Below are positions 16,662 through 24,590 of a DNA stretch of 34,039 bases, one piece after another. Source of the DNA: Noviherbaspirillum denitrificans (lineage in GTDB: Bacteria > Pseudomonadota > Gammaproteobacteria > Burkholderiales > Burkholderiaceae_D); the NCBI RefSeq assembly GCF_002211445.1, contig NZ_LSTO01000001.1, positions 2,221,083 through 2,255,121 of the forward strand. Reading direction: 5' to 3'. Numbering within the stretch: position 1 is the first letter of the stretch; every line of letters starts with the position of its first letter. A program made the translations under genes and the position numbers. The notes under the pieces were generated by a model that saw only the letters and a list, made by a program, of their open reading frames with translations, ran no database searches and was not told where the DNA came from.

Positions 16662-16953
16662 TGGATTGTGTTTGACCGGCCCGCCTTCCTCTCGCAGTAC
16701 GCACCGCCGCCTGTGTGAAGGCATTGTCACAAGGTTCAATTGGCGGGACTCGGCAACGAGGAATGTCTGCAATGTGTCGTTCTCGTTGATATGCGTCACG
16801 ACGACCCGCAGGAAACTCGCGCACATTTGTCGCCCGTGGAAGCGCACCTCCCCACAGCGTTCGACCAAAAGTGGACTTTTGCCGATTCCCCACCAATGTC
16901 CCGGTCGCAGCTGGGAGCGGCCTCCCTTGCAATCGGATTAATACGGACCATGC
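16662..16953. other. Gap between the Shedu remnant and the helicase gene
   Basis: About 290 bases. A minus-strand frame of about 80 codons crosses it, with a TTG start and no recognisable motif, and it runs into the antisense of the Shedu remnant. I do not accept it as a gene. No clear terminator for the helicase gene was found. Confidence 0.4.
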
Positions 16954-18045
16954 CTAGGCCCACTCGAGATCCGCCGCCGGCTTCCAATAGGGCAAGGTCG
17001 ACATCCCTGGGTCGTCGAGCACGATTGCGACGCTCTGTTGTGCTCGTGTGATCGCCACATAGAAGCTTGAAGCAGCGATGGCATCCATATAGGTGCCGGC
17101 TCGAAGAAAGTTCATGATCTTGGACGTCGGCGCAATCAGTACTCGGGGAAACGTTGCGCCCTTGGAAACCTTGAAGTTCATAAAATCCAGCGTCAGATTC
17201 TTCGCTGATGCGGCCGAGTGACGCAAACTCTGGGGGCGGTATTGCGTCACATACGCGTGGACATGCTCGGCGCGGACAAGAAATACGCCGTCATGACCCG
17301 TCGTATGGTCATTCTTGGAGACGGTATACGGAAAGGCCCAGGACGGATCAAAGATCGTGTCCGAGAACGCCGCGATTTTCGGGTGACACCGCCAAGTGAC
17401 CGCGCTCTCCTCTATCGCCAGGAGTCCCTTCTTCTCACGACTCCTGAACCAGCTGATCGCCTCAGCATAGGCGTACTTCTTATTCTTCGCGCTGCGCGCG
17501 TTGGTGGAGAGTACCGCTTGGCGGATATCACCGACCATCCAGAGGTCAACGGCGGAGTCCAGAAGAGCATCAACGATTTCCCAATCATAGGCGCTGAGGT
17601 CCTGTACCTCATCGATGAGGATCTCATCGTAGATGCCTTCTAGCCTGCTGATCAGAGCGCCTTGGCTCGCCGCAATCAACTCGAACGCCAGACGCCCGAG
17701 TTCGCTTCTGTAGACCGCGCCGCTCTTGTCGAGAAAGCGGGTTTTGCCGGTTGCCATTCGGGGTGGCATGCCGTCAAAGTTGAAGCCCAGCACACGCTCG
17801 CCGGGGAACTTGAATGGCAGGAAGGGTTTCGCGAAGTGCCGCAAGAGGAATGTGAACCAGCCGAGCACTTCGATGTTTAAATGGTCGCCAGCGTAGTGGG
17901 CAAGGCGTTCCTGAAGCTCGAACTGGTTCTTTTGCGTGTAGGTCAGGGCAAGAACGCGCCGCTCACACGGCAGTTTCGCGCAGTGCTCGACGATGCCTTG
18001 GGTCTTGCGAGAGCCTGCGACCGCCAGGGTCAACCGCTTAGCCAT
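16954..18045 (-). CDS. UvrD/PcrA-like SF1 helicase, compact (Gabija GajB-like)
   Basis: A 363-residue superfamily 1 helicase, much shorter than UvrD (about 720) and GajB (about 490). Motifs in order are Walker A-like AVAGSRKT (8-14), FTFLLRHF, DEVQD (145-149), GDIRQA (172-177), WRCHPKIAAFSD (218-229), VSKGATFPRVLI (293-304) and YVAITRAQ (329-336). The Walker A glycine before Lys is Arg (codon CGC against GGC). Its first eight bases overlap the end of the OLD-type nuclease gene, so the two are translationally coupled. In Gabija, GajA nicks DNA and the helicase GajB senses or processes ends. The pair is inferred to be a defence system. Confidence 0.82.
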   Translation of the reverse strand: MAKRLTLAVAGSRKTQGIVEHCAKLPCERRVLALTYTQKNQFELQERLAHYAGDHLNIEVLGWFTFLLRHFAKPFLPFKFPGERVLGFNFDGMPPRMATGKTRFLDKSGAVYRSELGRLAFELIAASQGALISRLEGIYDEILIDEVQDLSAYDWEIVDALLDSAVDLWMVGDIRQAVLSTNARSAKNKKYAYAEAISWFRSREKKGLLAIEESAVTWRCHPKIAAFSDTIFDPSWAFPYTVSKNDHTTGHDGVFLVRAEHVHAYVTQYRPQSLRHSAASAKNLTLDFMNFKVSKGATFPRVLIAPTSKIMNFLRAGTYMDAIAASSFYVAITRAQQSVAIVLDDPGMSTLPYWKPAADLEWA

Positions 18046-19639
18046 GGATAAATTGCGCGGCTTGGAGCATGTATGCCGGAGGCGTGAACTGTTCCGAAGA
18101 GCTCGCGATGCGCAAGGCGGCCTCGGTCTTCTCGCGCGACATCCACGTTCCGACGTCCGCCTTGTCCGTGATTCCGAGAATGGTCCGCAGCTGCGCCTCG
18201 CCGCAGTGATGAATCATCTGCGGCTCCAGTGTCCTGCCATGAGCCACTTCGCCAATGAATACTTCACGGGAGCCAGGCTTGAGCCACTGTGCCAGCGGCT
18301 TGCGAAGCTCTTCCGACTCGATGCCGTCGTTATCGCGAAGTGCTGCGACTTTCTTACCCAGGCGCTCGCACAACTCTAGTCCTCTGCCCAGCGACAGGCC
18401 CCGCATGCTCAGGACATCAATCCCGCACTCCATGGGCCGCTTGCCATGAAGGTCCTTGAACACCCGCTCGAAGACGATTTCGTCAGAGGGGCCCTCGACG
18501 AGAACAATTCTGTCGGCCAGGACGATGCGCAGGGTGTCGAATCCCGGTAGCTTCTTGAAGTACCTTACCGTCTCCGGATCCAACTCGTTGAGTTTCACGG
18601 GAGCGGTGGGGCCCAGGAACTGCAAGGCCTCAAGCCCAAGTCGATTCAGCACGCTCGAACTGTGAGTGGTGATGAAGAGCTGTTGGTCGTCGCTGGTCAG
18701 CGTTTCCATCCTGTGCAGAAGCCTCGTCAGGCTGGTGTGGCTCAGGTGGTTCTCGGGCTCCTCGATCATGACGAACTTGGCTCGGCCCGCATGCTTATTC
18801 ATCGCCAGTGCGATCTTGATCGCAGACTGCTGCCCTTGCCCGGCCATTGCGAAAGGAACGCCATCGACGTGGGGGGCCACCGACTCCTCCCAAGACGTGC
18901 GTGTGGTCTGATCCATTGCCAGGGAGATCGGCTGCTCATGCAGTGTTGAATGAAGCTTGCCGATGCGCTCATTCACGCTCTTGAACGCAGTATCTGACAG
19001 TACCGCCTTGTAGTCTCGGTATTGGCGGGAAATGTTTGCTCGCTCATGGTGTTCGAGCTGACTGCCCAAGATCTGGCGCAGGTGATAGTCGACGCCACTT
19101 GTGCTTCGAACGGTGCGTGCGTCAATGACCGCGGTCGCCAACACTCGCGGGCGCATGATCAACTCGCGGTCCGCGAACGTCCTCCACTCTACGCGGTACC
19201 ACTCGATCGGCAAGAGGGACGAGGGCGCCTTCGCCCACGCTTGCAGCTCGGCCAAATAGTCCTGATTGGGAATGCAACGAAATCGAACGCCTGGACATGC
19301 GTTGGTAGGCGTGTCTGAGTTATGAGCCCCACACAATTCCTGCAGCTCCGGGACGTTTTCGAGGAACACCTCAATGTCGATTTCCGGAAACCGTTGGGGT
19401 TCGCCGCGCTTCCTCTTCGCGATGAAGTCGGCCACCACGCCCGTGTTGAACCAGTGGGGATTGAGCTCTTCGGCGGCGCTTCGCCCGTTGATGCGCCCCG
19501 TCAGCGCAAGAACGATGGACTCCATGAGCGTGGACTTACCTGACTCGTTCGCGCCGACGATGAGGTTGAGCTTGCGGTTCGGGTAGATCGTCAGGTCGCG
19601 ATGGATGCGGTATCCGCGGACACGAATCTTCTTTATCAC
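18038..19639 (-). CDS. OLD-family ATPase/TOPRIM endonuclease (class 2, Gabija GajA-like)
   Basis: A 533-residue protein with an ABC/SMC-type ATPase in front and a TOPRIM nuclease behind. Walker A is GANESGKST (29-37), the signature-like GQGQQS is at 267-272, Walker B is FVMIEEPEN (289-297) and the switch His lies in TTHSSS. The TOPRIM core follows: Glu382 in VEGPSDEIV and Asp436/Asp438 in LRDNDG. Length and order fit GajA (about 580). The GTG start has GGAG upstream. OLD proteins paired with a UvrD-like helicase are defined as class 2, the type found in Gabija. All key residues appear intact. Confidence 0.88.
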   Translation of the reverse strand: MIKKIRVRGYRIHRDLTIYPNRKLNLIVGANESGKSTLMESIVLALTGRINGRSAAEELNPHWFNTGVVADFIAKRKRGEPQRFPEIDIEVFLENVPELQELCGAHNSDTPTNACPGVRFRCIPNQDYLAELQAWAKAPSSLLPIEWYRVEWRTFADRELIMRPRVLATAVIDARTVRSTSGVDYHLRQILGSQLEHHERANISRQYRDYKAVLSDTAFKSVNERIGKLHSTLHEQPISLAMDQTTRTSWEESVAPHVDGVPFAMAGQGQQSAIKIALAMNKHAGRAKFVMIEEPENHLSHTSLTRLLHRMETLTSDDQQLFITTHSSSVLNRLGLEALQFLGPTAPVKLNELDPETVRYFKKLPGFDTLRIVLADRIVLVEGPSDEIVFERVFKDLHGKRPMECGIDVLSMRGLSLGRGLELCERLGKKVAALRDNDGIESEELRKPLAQWLKPGSREVFIGEVAHGRTLEPQMIHHCGEAQLRTILGITDKADVGTWMSREKTEAALRIASSSEQFTPPAYMLQAAQFIHG

Positions 19640-19680
19640 GAGGTCTCCAAGTGCACATAGTGCTTCCGATGGCAGAAGTT

Positions 19681-19700
19681 GGCTCTTCTAGAGCCTTTTT
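19681..19700. promoter_or_regulatory. Palindrome at the expected start of the OLD-gene transcript
   Basis: GGCTCT (19681-19686) and AGAGCC (19690-19695) make a six-base stem with a three-base loop, followed on the plus strand by five T residues. It sits at the predicted +1 of the leftward promoter. It may be an operator, a leader hairpin, or a terminator for rightward transcription. Confidence 0.4.
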
Positions 19701-19701
19701 C

Positions 19702-19730
19702 TGCATAGAACCTTGTGAGTATATCGTCAA
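19702..19730 (-). promoter_or_regulatory. Putative promoter of the OLD-helicase operon
   Basis: On the minus strand TTGACG (19730-19725) and TATGCA (19707-19702) are 17 bases apart, about 65 bases ahead of the GTG start at 19639. Confidence 0.5.
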
Positions 19731-20061
19731 AATCTGGCTACTATTGCAAGTTGACAAGACAGGGTCTACGGCCCTCTTCAAGGTATACAGAGCATTGACA
19801 CCAGGTCAGCGGTTGTGCGGTTTGGGGCGAGTATTCCCGTTCTCTGTTGGAAGCCGAAAGTCTCGAAGCTGGGGGATAGCTGCCTGTACCGAGGCAACGA
19901 CCGCCAGACAAAATCGGCTATTAGCTGCCGTTCACACCGTTTCTCGAGTGTGAATAATTCCTGTGAGCAATGTATGGTATAAAAGACACACCCCTCTGCC
20001 GCCTGCTCCACGACGAGGCTGTCAGTTCTGATAAGTGAAGTTAGACGTCTGAAAAAGCGAC

Positions 20062-20608
20062 ATGCTCGATCTCGGCTCAACTGAATTTGTTCTTGCAAAC
20101 CCTAGCTATCCTGAACAGGAACTGCGACGTCTTTCGTCTTCGCTATTTGATTCGTGGGAAGCCTTCGTCGATCTATCTGTCACAATCCCAGACTACTCGC
20201 TGTTCCTTCAGGTCGAAGAGGGGTCCATAAAGGGGCGCGCAACAATTGGTGCGGCTTTGACGGCGTTTTACTTTGGGATCGGAAACTATGGCGACTTCAT
20301 TTCCGGGCTCAAGACAATAGGTGAGCAGGTGAGTGCCACTGGCGACTATTTGTCAGAGCAAGCGGGCCAGGTCTTTTCGTGTCCTCCGTCACGCGCCGCG
20401 TCAAAGAAGCGGGGCGGATCGCTCGCTGCACTTCAGCGGCTTTTCGTTCGTGTCCAGAAGGGTGAGCTAACGCCCGAGGAAGCGATGATCCGCGCAGAGA
20501 CCCTTTTAGGAGACGAAGCAGCGACGGAACCAGACTTCATGCGCGAGCTTGCGGACGCATTGCTCAAGTGTCCTCGATACCATCAGCAACAACCATTGCC
20601 GTATCTGG
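20062..20608 (+). pseudogene. Unidentified gene, 5' part, interrupted by IS66
   Basis: The first 182 codons plus one base of a gene split by the IS66 element at 20609. Removing the element and one 8-base target copy joins this part to 23043-23203 in frame, giving a 708-base gene for 235 residues. The N-terminal part (FDSWEAFVDLSVTIPDYSLF, a central hydrophobic AALTAFYFGIGNYGDFI) and a predicted helix AALQRLFVRVQKGELTPEEAM suggest a soluble protein with a helical carboxyl half. No transmembrane segment is convincing apart from the short central one. I do not recognise the family. It lies between Gabija-like genes and an HNH gene, so a defence-related role is possible but unproven. Confidence 0.8.
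20601..20608 (+). repeat. IS66 target-site duplication, left copy
   Basis: GTATCTGG directly precedes the left terminal repeat and is repeated exactly at 23035-23042. Eight bases is the standard IS66 duplication. Confidence 0.93.
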
Positions 20609-20659
20609 GTAAGCGTTCGGCCATCGCGTATTGGCAGCGAGATCTAAGGCGGTAGGAGT

Positions 20660-22219
20660 TCAGGCGGCGGGTTGCCAGCGATGCGGAAGCAGGTCGTCGA
20701 TGCGACTGGCTGGCTGAGTCGGCAGCCGTTCCAGGATATCCCGGAGGTACAGGTAAGGGTCATGCCCGTTGAGCCGGGCGGAATGGATCAAGCTCATCAC
20801 CGCCGCGGCCCGCTTGCCGGCGCGCAGACTGCCGGCAAACAGCCAGTTGCTGCGGCCAACGGCAATCGGACGGATGCGGTTCTCGATCCAGTTGTTATCA
20901 ATCGGCAGTGCGCCATCGTCAAGGTAGCGCGTCAGCGGCCCCCAGCGTCCCAGGCTGTAATCGATGGCTTTGGCGGTCGCGCTTCCATCCGGCACTCTTT
21001 GCCGCTGCGCCGCCAGCCATGCATGCAGCGCATCGGCCGCAGGTCGGCTTCTTTGTTGACGTACGGCCTTGCGCTGGGCGTCATCCATTTCCTGCACGTC
21101 ACGCTCGATTTCATACAGCCGCCAGAATAGCGTGAGCGCCTGTTCGGCAATCTGGCTTTTGTGATTGGCCCATAGCTGATGGAACTTGCGCCGCGCATGC
21201 GCCATGCAGCCGGCTTCGGTGATGCCCAGCCTGAACAGCGCCTTGTAGCCGCTGTAATCGTCGCAGACCAGCGTGCCGCGCCAAGGTCCGAGGAACTCGG
21301 CGGCGTGGCGACCGCCACGGCTTTCCGCAAAGTCGAACACGACTGCCTGTACCGGGTGCATCGACGTGGTGCAATAGCTCCACAGGTAAGCCCGGTGCGT
21401 CTTGCCGTTGCCCGGCTTGAGCATCGCCACCGGCGTTTCATCGGCATGCAGAACCGCATGGGTCAGCAACTCTTCGCGCAGAGCGTCGACCAGCGGCTGC
21501 AGCTGCACACCGCACATGCCCACCCACTGCGCCAACGTGGAGCGCGCGATCGCCATGCCGGCGCGCTCGAAGATCCCTTCCTGCCGATACAGCGGCAAGT
21601 GATCTCCATACTTGGCCACCAGCACCTGGGCCAGCAAGCCGCAGGTCGGCATTCCCTTGTCGATGATGTGCGGTGCCACCGGCGCCTGCACCAACGTCTG
21701 GCAATGGCTGCATACCCATTTGCCGCGCACATGACGCTCCACCGTAAAGACGCCCGGCTGGTAATCGAGCTTCTCGGCGATGTCCTCGCCAATGCGCTTC
21801 ATCTGGCAGCCGCAGCTGCAGGTGGTGGATTGCGGTTCATGGTGAATCTCCCGGCGGGGCAGGTGTGCCGGCAAGGGAGCGCGTTTTGGCTGCCTCTTCT
21901 CTCGCTCCTCGGCCGATGGGGACGTCAGGCGCTCGATCTCCTGTGCGAGCGCTTCAAGGTCGGTATCGATGGTTTCTTCCAGCAGGCTCTTCTGGCCCAC
22001 GTGGAACGCTTCGCTTTGGGCGGCGAACTTGAGCCGCTTGAGCGCGGCCATCTCATGCGTAAGCTTGTCGATCATGACCTGCTTGACGCGCATCTCGGCC
22101 ATCAGGTGCCGGGCCAGTTCGCGTAGCTGTGGCGCGTCGAGTGCATCAAGCATGGCAGCGGTGTCGGTCATGCGCACATCGTGCCAGCGGCCGACGGCGT
22201 TAACAATCGCTATCGACAT
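20660..22219 (-). CDS. tnpC: IS66 transposase TnpC
   Basis: A 519-residue DDE transposase. N-terminal coiled-coil-like region, then the zinc-finger segment (CSCGCQ and CSHCQ, about residues 138-180), the IS66 catalytic core with Asp in HADETPVAML, Asp in CDDYSGYKALF and Glu in NWIENRIRP, and the C-terminal HRWQPA end. It starts at an ATG without a good ribosome site; an in-frame ATG 48 bases downstream is an alternative. The frame is intact. Confidence 0.94.
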   Translation of the reverse strand: MSIAIVNAVGRWHDVRMTDTAAMLDALDAPQLRELARHLMAEMRVKQVMIDKLTHEMAALKRLKFAAQSEAFHVGQKSLLEETIDTDLEALAQEIERLTSPSAEEREKRQPKRAPLPAHLPRREIHHEPQSTTCSCGCQMKRIGEDIAEKLDYQPGVFTVERHVRGKWVCSHCQTLVQAPVAPHIIDKGMPTCGLLAQVLVAKYGDHLPLYRQEGIFERAGMAIARSTLAQWVGMCGVQLQPLVDALREELLTHAVLHADETPVAMLKPGNGKTHRAYLWSYCTTSMHPVQAVVFDFAESRGGRHAAEFLGPWRGTLVCDDYSGYKALFRLGITEAGCMAHARRKFHQLWANHKSQIAEQALTLFWRLYEIERDVQEMDDAQRKAVRQQRSRPAADALHAWLAAQRQRVPDGSATAKAIDYSLGRWGPLTRYLDDGALPIDNNWIENRIRPIAVGRSNWLFAGSLRAGKRAAAVMSLIHSARLNGHDPYLYLRDILERLPTQPASRIDDLLPHRWQPAA

Positions 22220-22234
22220 CGCGTTTGCTAAAGA

Positions 22235-22567
22235 TTAAATGACGGTGATGATGCCCCGTTCACCGACACGCTGCCATGGCAGTCCCAGCACCAGCGCATC
22301 GAACTGGGCGCGCGACAGAGTGACTGTTTTATCTTCCAAGACCGGCCAGATGAACCTGCCTTGATGCAGGCGTCGTGCCGCCAGCCAGATGCCGATGCCG
22401 TCATGTACCAGCACCTTGAGGCGGTTGGCGCGTCGATTGGCGAACAGGTAGGCGTGATGCGGCCGGGCCGCGCCGAATACCTTGACCACGCGCGCCAGGG
22501 CGGTTTCCATGCCGGCGCGCATGTCCATCGGTTCGACCGCCAGCCAGATCGCCTCAATCCGAATCAC
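22235..22567 (-). CDS. tnpB: IS66 accessory protein TnpB
   Basis: A 110-residue IS66 Orf2 protein with the family's WLAVEPMDMRAGMETALARV start and AYLFANRRANRLKVLVHDGIGIWL core. It begins with a GTG that overlaps the tnpA stop by four bases (GTGA), so the two are translationally coupled. It is essential for transposition in characterised IS66 elements; biochemical role unclear. Confidence 0.94.
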   Translation of the reverse strand: MIRIEAIWLAVEPMDMRAGMETALARVVKVFGAARPHHAYLFANRRANRLKVLVHDGIGIWLAARRLHQGRFIWPVLEDKTVTLSRAQFDALVLGLPWQRVGERGIITVI

Positions 22568-22956
22568 CGCAGCAGCTCACGTAGCCAGGCTGCACAGTCG
22601 GCCGCAGCACTCATGGGCCAAACGACGGTCACGGTGGTGGCCCCCCGCCGCAGCTCGACGCGAATGTTGTCGTCCCGGTTCCGCTCGGGAGCGACAGTGA
22701 CTGGTACAAAGTCATGCTTGACGTCGGTCGACGCGGTATTGCTCGGCGTCGCCACCTGCGCCGGTGTTGCCTCCGCGCGTTCCTGTTTGATGATCCAGTG
22801 GCGCAGCAGATTGGCATTGAGACCGTGCGCAAGCGCGACCGCAGCGATGGAGACGCCTGGCTGCTGGCAGGCGGCAATTACTTCGGCTTTGAATTCGGCG
22901 CTGTGCCGCCGGCGCCGCTGCCGGCCGACTTGGTGTTCACCTTCGTTAGTGTGCAC
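22564..22956 (-). CDS. tnpA: IS66 accessory protein TnpA
   Basis: A 130-residue protein with a helix-turn-helix of the transposase_8 type (RRRHSAEFKAEVIAACQQPG, then SIAAVALAHGLNANLLRHWI, about residues 16-55). It is the first gene of the element. Its start region is matched by the IS66 relic at 11433-11545. Confidence 0.93.
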   Translation of the reverse strand: MHTNEGEHQVGRQRRRRHSAEFKAEVIAACQQPGVSIAAVALAHGLNANLLRHWIIKQERAEATPAQVATPSNTASTDVKHDFVPVTVAPERNRDDNIRVELRRGATTVTVVWPMSAAADCAAWLRELLR

Positions 22957-23034
22957 GTGTCCACCTAAAGTTAAGTGGACATCATCCTCGCAAGATCGCC
23001 ATCACCCTTCAAGATGGAATGGCCGGACGCTTAC

Positions 23035-23042
23035 GTATCTGG
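23035..23042 (+). repeat. IS66 target-site duplication, right copy
   Basis: GTATCTGG immediately after the right terminal repeat, identical to 20601-20608. Confidence 0.93.
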
Positions 23043-23203
23043 AGCAAGCAGACGAGATTGATGCGCTGGTGGAGGCTGAACCTAAGACTCCGCGGCCTTC
23101 CAAGCCTCCAGCACCTGTTTTGGGCCCGGCTCTACAACTACGTGTGGAGGTGTGGCGCGAGTCTAAGGACAAGCGGAAGCAGACTCGCATCATTAAGCTA
23201 TAA
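23043..23203 (+). pseudogene. Unidentified gene, 3' part, after the IS66 insertion
   Basis: The final 53 codons and stop of the gene begun at 20062. Joined across the element it reads PLPYLEQADEIDALVE, then a proline-rich linker (PKTPRPSKPPAPVLGP) and a basic C-terminal end (KDKRKQTRIIKL). The Pro-rich and Lys/Arg-rich tail suggests a flexible nucleic-acid- or protein-binding end. Without the preceding part it has no start of its own. Confidence 0.8.
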
Positions 23204-23311
23204 ACGGCATACGTCTAGCAGGTCGATCGATGCCGATGTTACGTCGCCGTGCTTCGCCCGGGTATTGTCCGCGGTTCATCTACGACGTTAGCCTTTCACA
23301 GGAGAAATCGC

Positions 23312-24061
23312 ATGTCCGTAAGTTTTGCAGCGGTACACGTTCGAAAGCCTTGGCGAAAACATAACATTCATCAGACTCTTTATGCCGCTACCGACGGCAA
23401 GGATGGCGCAAAGAACTTACTTCTCCGTATTGGGCGAGTTGCCGACATGTGGAAGAAATACGGTGACGTACACTGTGTCTTCGTCTGGGAGGACGAAGCA
23501 GAGTTTGGCCAGGCATTTCGGATTGATCCGGCACGAAACGGGAGAGTCCAATCGGCCACCGTATCGATTGATCGAATACTGCGCTTCGAGCAGAACAGAG
23601 AGTGCAGCGCAACCGAAATCAATAAGTGCTTCGGTGACGATTTCTCGGCTACAGAGAACACTCCTCCTACTGGGTTCGAACAGTCGCCACCAGAAGCACC
23701 TATCGCCGGAGCTATTTACCCTGACGAACTCCCTCAAGCCGCCACCTATACGGAAGGCGCAGGACAGCAAGTCGTAGTGAATCGATATGAGCGCTCTCCG
23801 GAAGCACGTAATGCCTGTATTACGCACTTTGGAAACACCTGCCAAGTATGCGCCCTAGACTTTAGTGAGAAGTATGGTGAACTCGGAGCAGGTTTTATTC
23901 ACGTGCACCACCGGGTATCTATTGCTGCTATCGGAAATGAATACTGCGTTGATCCAGTCAATGATCTCGTGCCGGTATGCCCAAACTGCCATGCAATGCT
24001 TCACAGGCGCGAGCCGCCCCTTGAAATTGAAGAGTTGCGTGCATTAATGCATGACGGTTAA
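23312..24061 (+). CDS. HNH endonuclease with uncharacterised N-terminal domain
   Basis: The start at 23312 is chosen because AGGAG (23300-23304) lies just before it, although the frame is open from 23249. That gives 249 residues. The last 80 or so carry an HNH nuclease with a structural zinc: CQVC, FIHVHHRVSIAA, a central Asn in DPVNDLVPVCPNCHAMLH and the second CPNC. This is the McrA/DUF-type HNH common in restriction and abortive systems. The first 130 residues are unlike anything I recognise; a segment DMWKKYGDVHCVFVWEDEAEFG could be a sensor domain. It follows the split gene by 108 bases on the same strand, so the two may once have been an operon. Confidence 0.85.
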   Translation: MSVSFAAVHVRKPWRKHNIHQTLYAATDGKDGAKNLLLRIGRVADMWKKYGDVHCVFVWEDEAEFGQAFRIDPARNGRVQSATVSIDRILRFEQNRECSATEINKCFGDDFSATENTPPTGFEQSPPEAPIAGAIYPDELPQAATYTEGAGQQVVVNRYERSPEARNACITHFGNTCQVCALDFSEKYGELGAGFIHVHHRVSIAAIGNEYCVDPVNDLVPVCPNCHAMLHRREPPLEIEELRALMHDG

Positions 24062-24590
24062 ACCTATAATCAACTCGACTTCCTCCCTGCACACAGCAGT
24101 TGGGTTCCCTTCGCGCTCCGACTGCAGCTTACCTCCACGTTGACCATCCGCTTTCGACGCGGTTCAAGGACGGCGCCTTTAACTATGTCAGCACTTGCAC
24201 GTTTGGCTGACGGTGGTGAGATCAGAACTTGACTGACGTCTTGTGTCGCAGGACAAGCTGAAAACGAAGTTCGGAAGACTCAAGAAAGACTTGCGGTTTT
24301 GCGAAGAGTGCTAAACCGAACCGTTGTCTTGAATACGCTCGCTTTAATGAAACGAGTATTTAAAGCCAGCATCTAGCCTTCGGGCGAGCGACCAGCGCCT
24401 TCGTCGCTGGTCGCTGGTAAAAGCCTCGATGCTGTTTCAAACAATCCCAAACCAATTTCTACAAGGAGGACTGTGTCCTGTGAAAATGGCAACCCCTTCG
24501 CTTGTCACACAAGATAATTGCCAATAAGCCGCTATTCATTGAAACATATCGATTTCTAGACACACACTTGCTTCTTCCGGATAACACGGC
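24062..24590. other. Non-coding right edge of the island
   Basis: About 530 bases without a gene I can support. A perfect ten-base inverted repeat, GCGACCAGCG (24388-24397) and CGCTGGTCGC (24405-24414), has no T-tract. AAGGAGGAC at about 24461 looks like a ribosome site, but the frame after the next GTG or ATG stops within about 20 codons. The right-hand limit is where homology to a molybdenum hydroxylase begins abruptly. Confidence 0.5.

Larger units (their letters stand above)
19640..20061. other. Divergent intergenic region of the defence genes
   Basis: About 420 bases between the OLD-type gene and the split gene. Small frames here show no motif or ribosome site and I do not call them. 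It holds the proposed OLD-gene promoter, a palindrome, and an A/T-rich TATGGTATAAAAG at about 19974 that could be the -10 region of the rightward gene, although no good -35 box goes with it. Confidence 0.45.
20609..23034 (-). mobile_element. Complete IS66-family insertion sequence
   Basis: 2426 bases bounded by GTAAGCGTTCGGCCAT at 20609 and the inward-reading GTAAGCGTCCGGCCAT ending at 23034, a 15-of-16 match of terminal inverted repeats. It encodes tnpA, tnpB and tnpC on the minus strand, all open. A perfect 8-base target duplication, GTATCTGG, flanks it. The intact genes and perfect duplication point to a recent insertion. It interrupts an unidentified gene. Confidence 0.96.

Noticed and set aside
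16620-16868. 82-codon minus-strand frame between the Shedu remnant and the helicase gene
   Set aside because: It has a TTG start, no ribosome site and no recognised motif, and its end overlaps the Shedu frame.
24461-24530. Possible small gene after a good ribosome-site-like AAGGAGGAC
   Set aside because: The frame from the following GTG or ATG ends after about 16 codons and encodes nothing recognisable.
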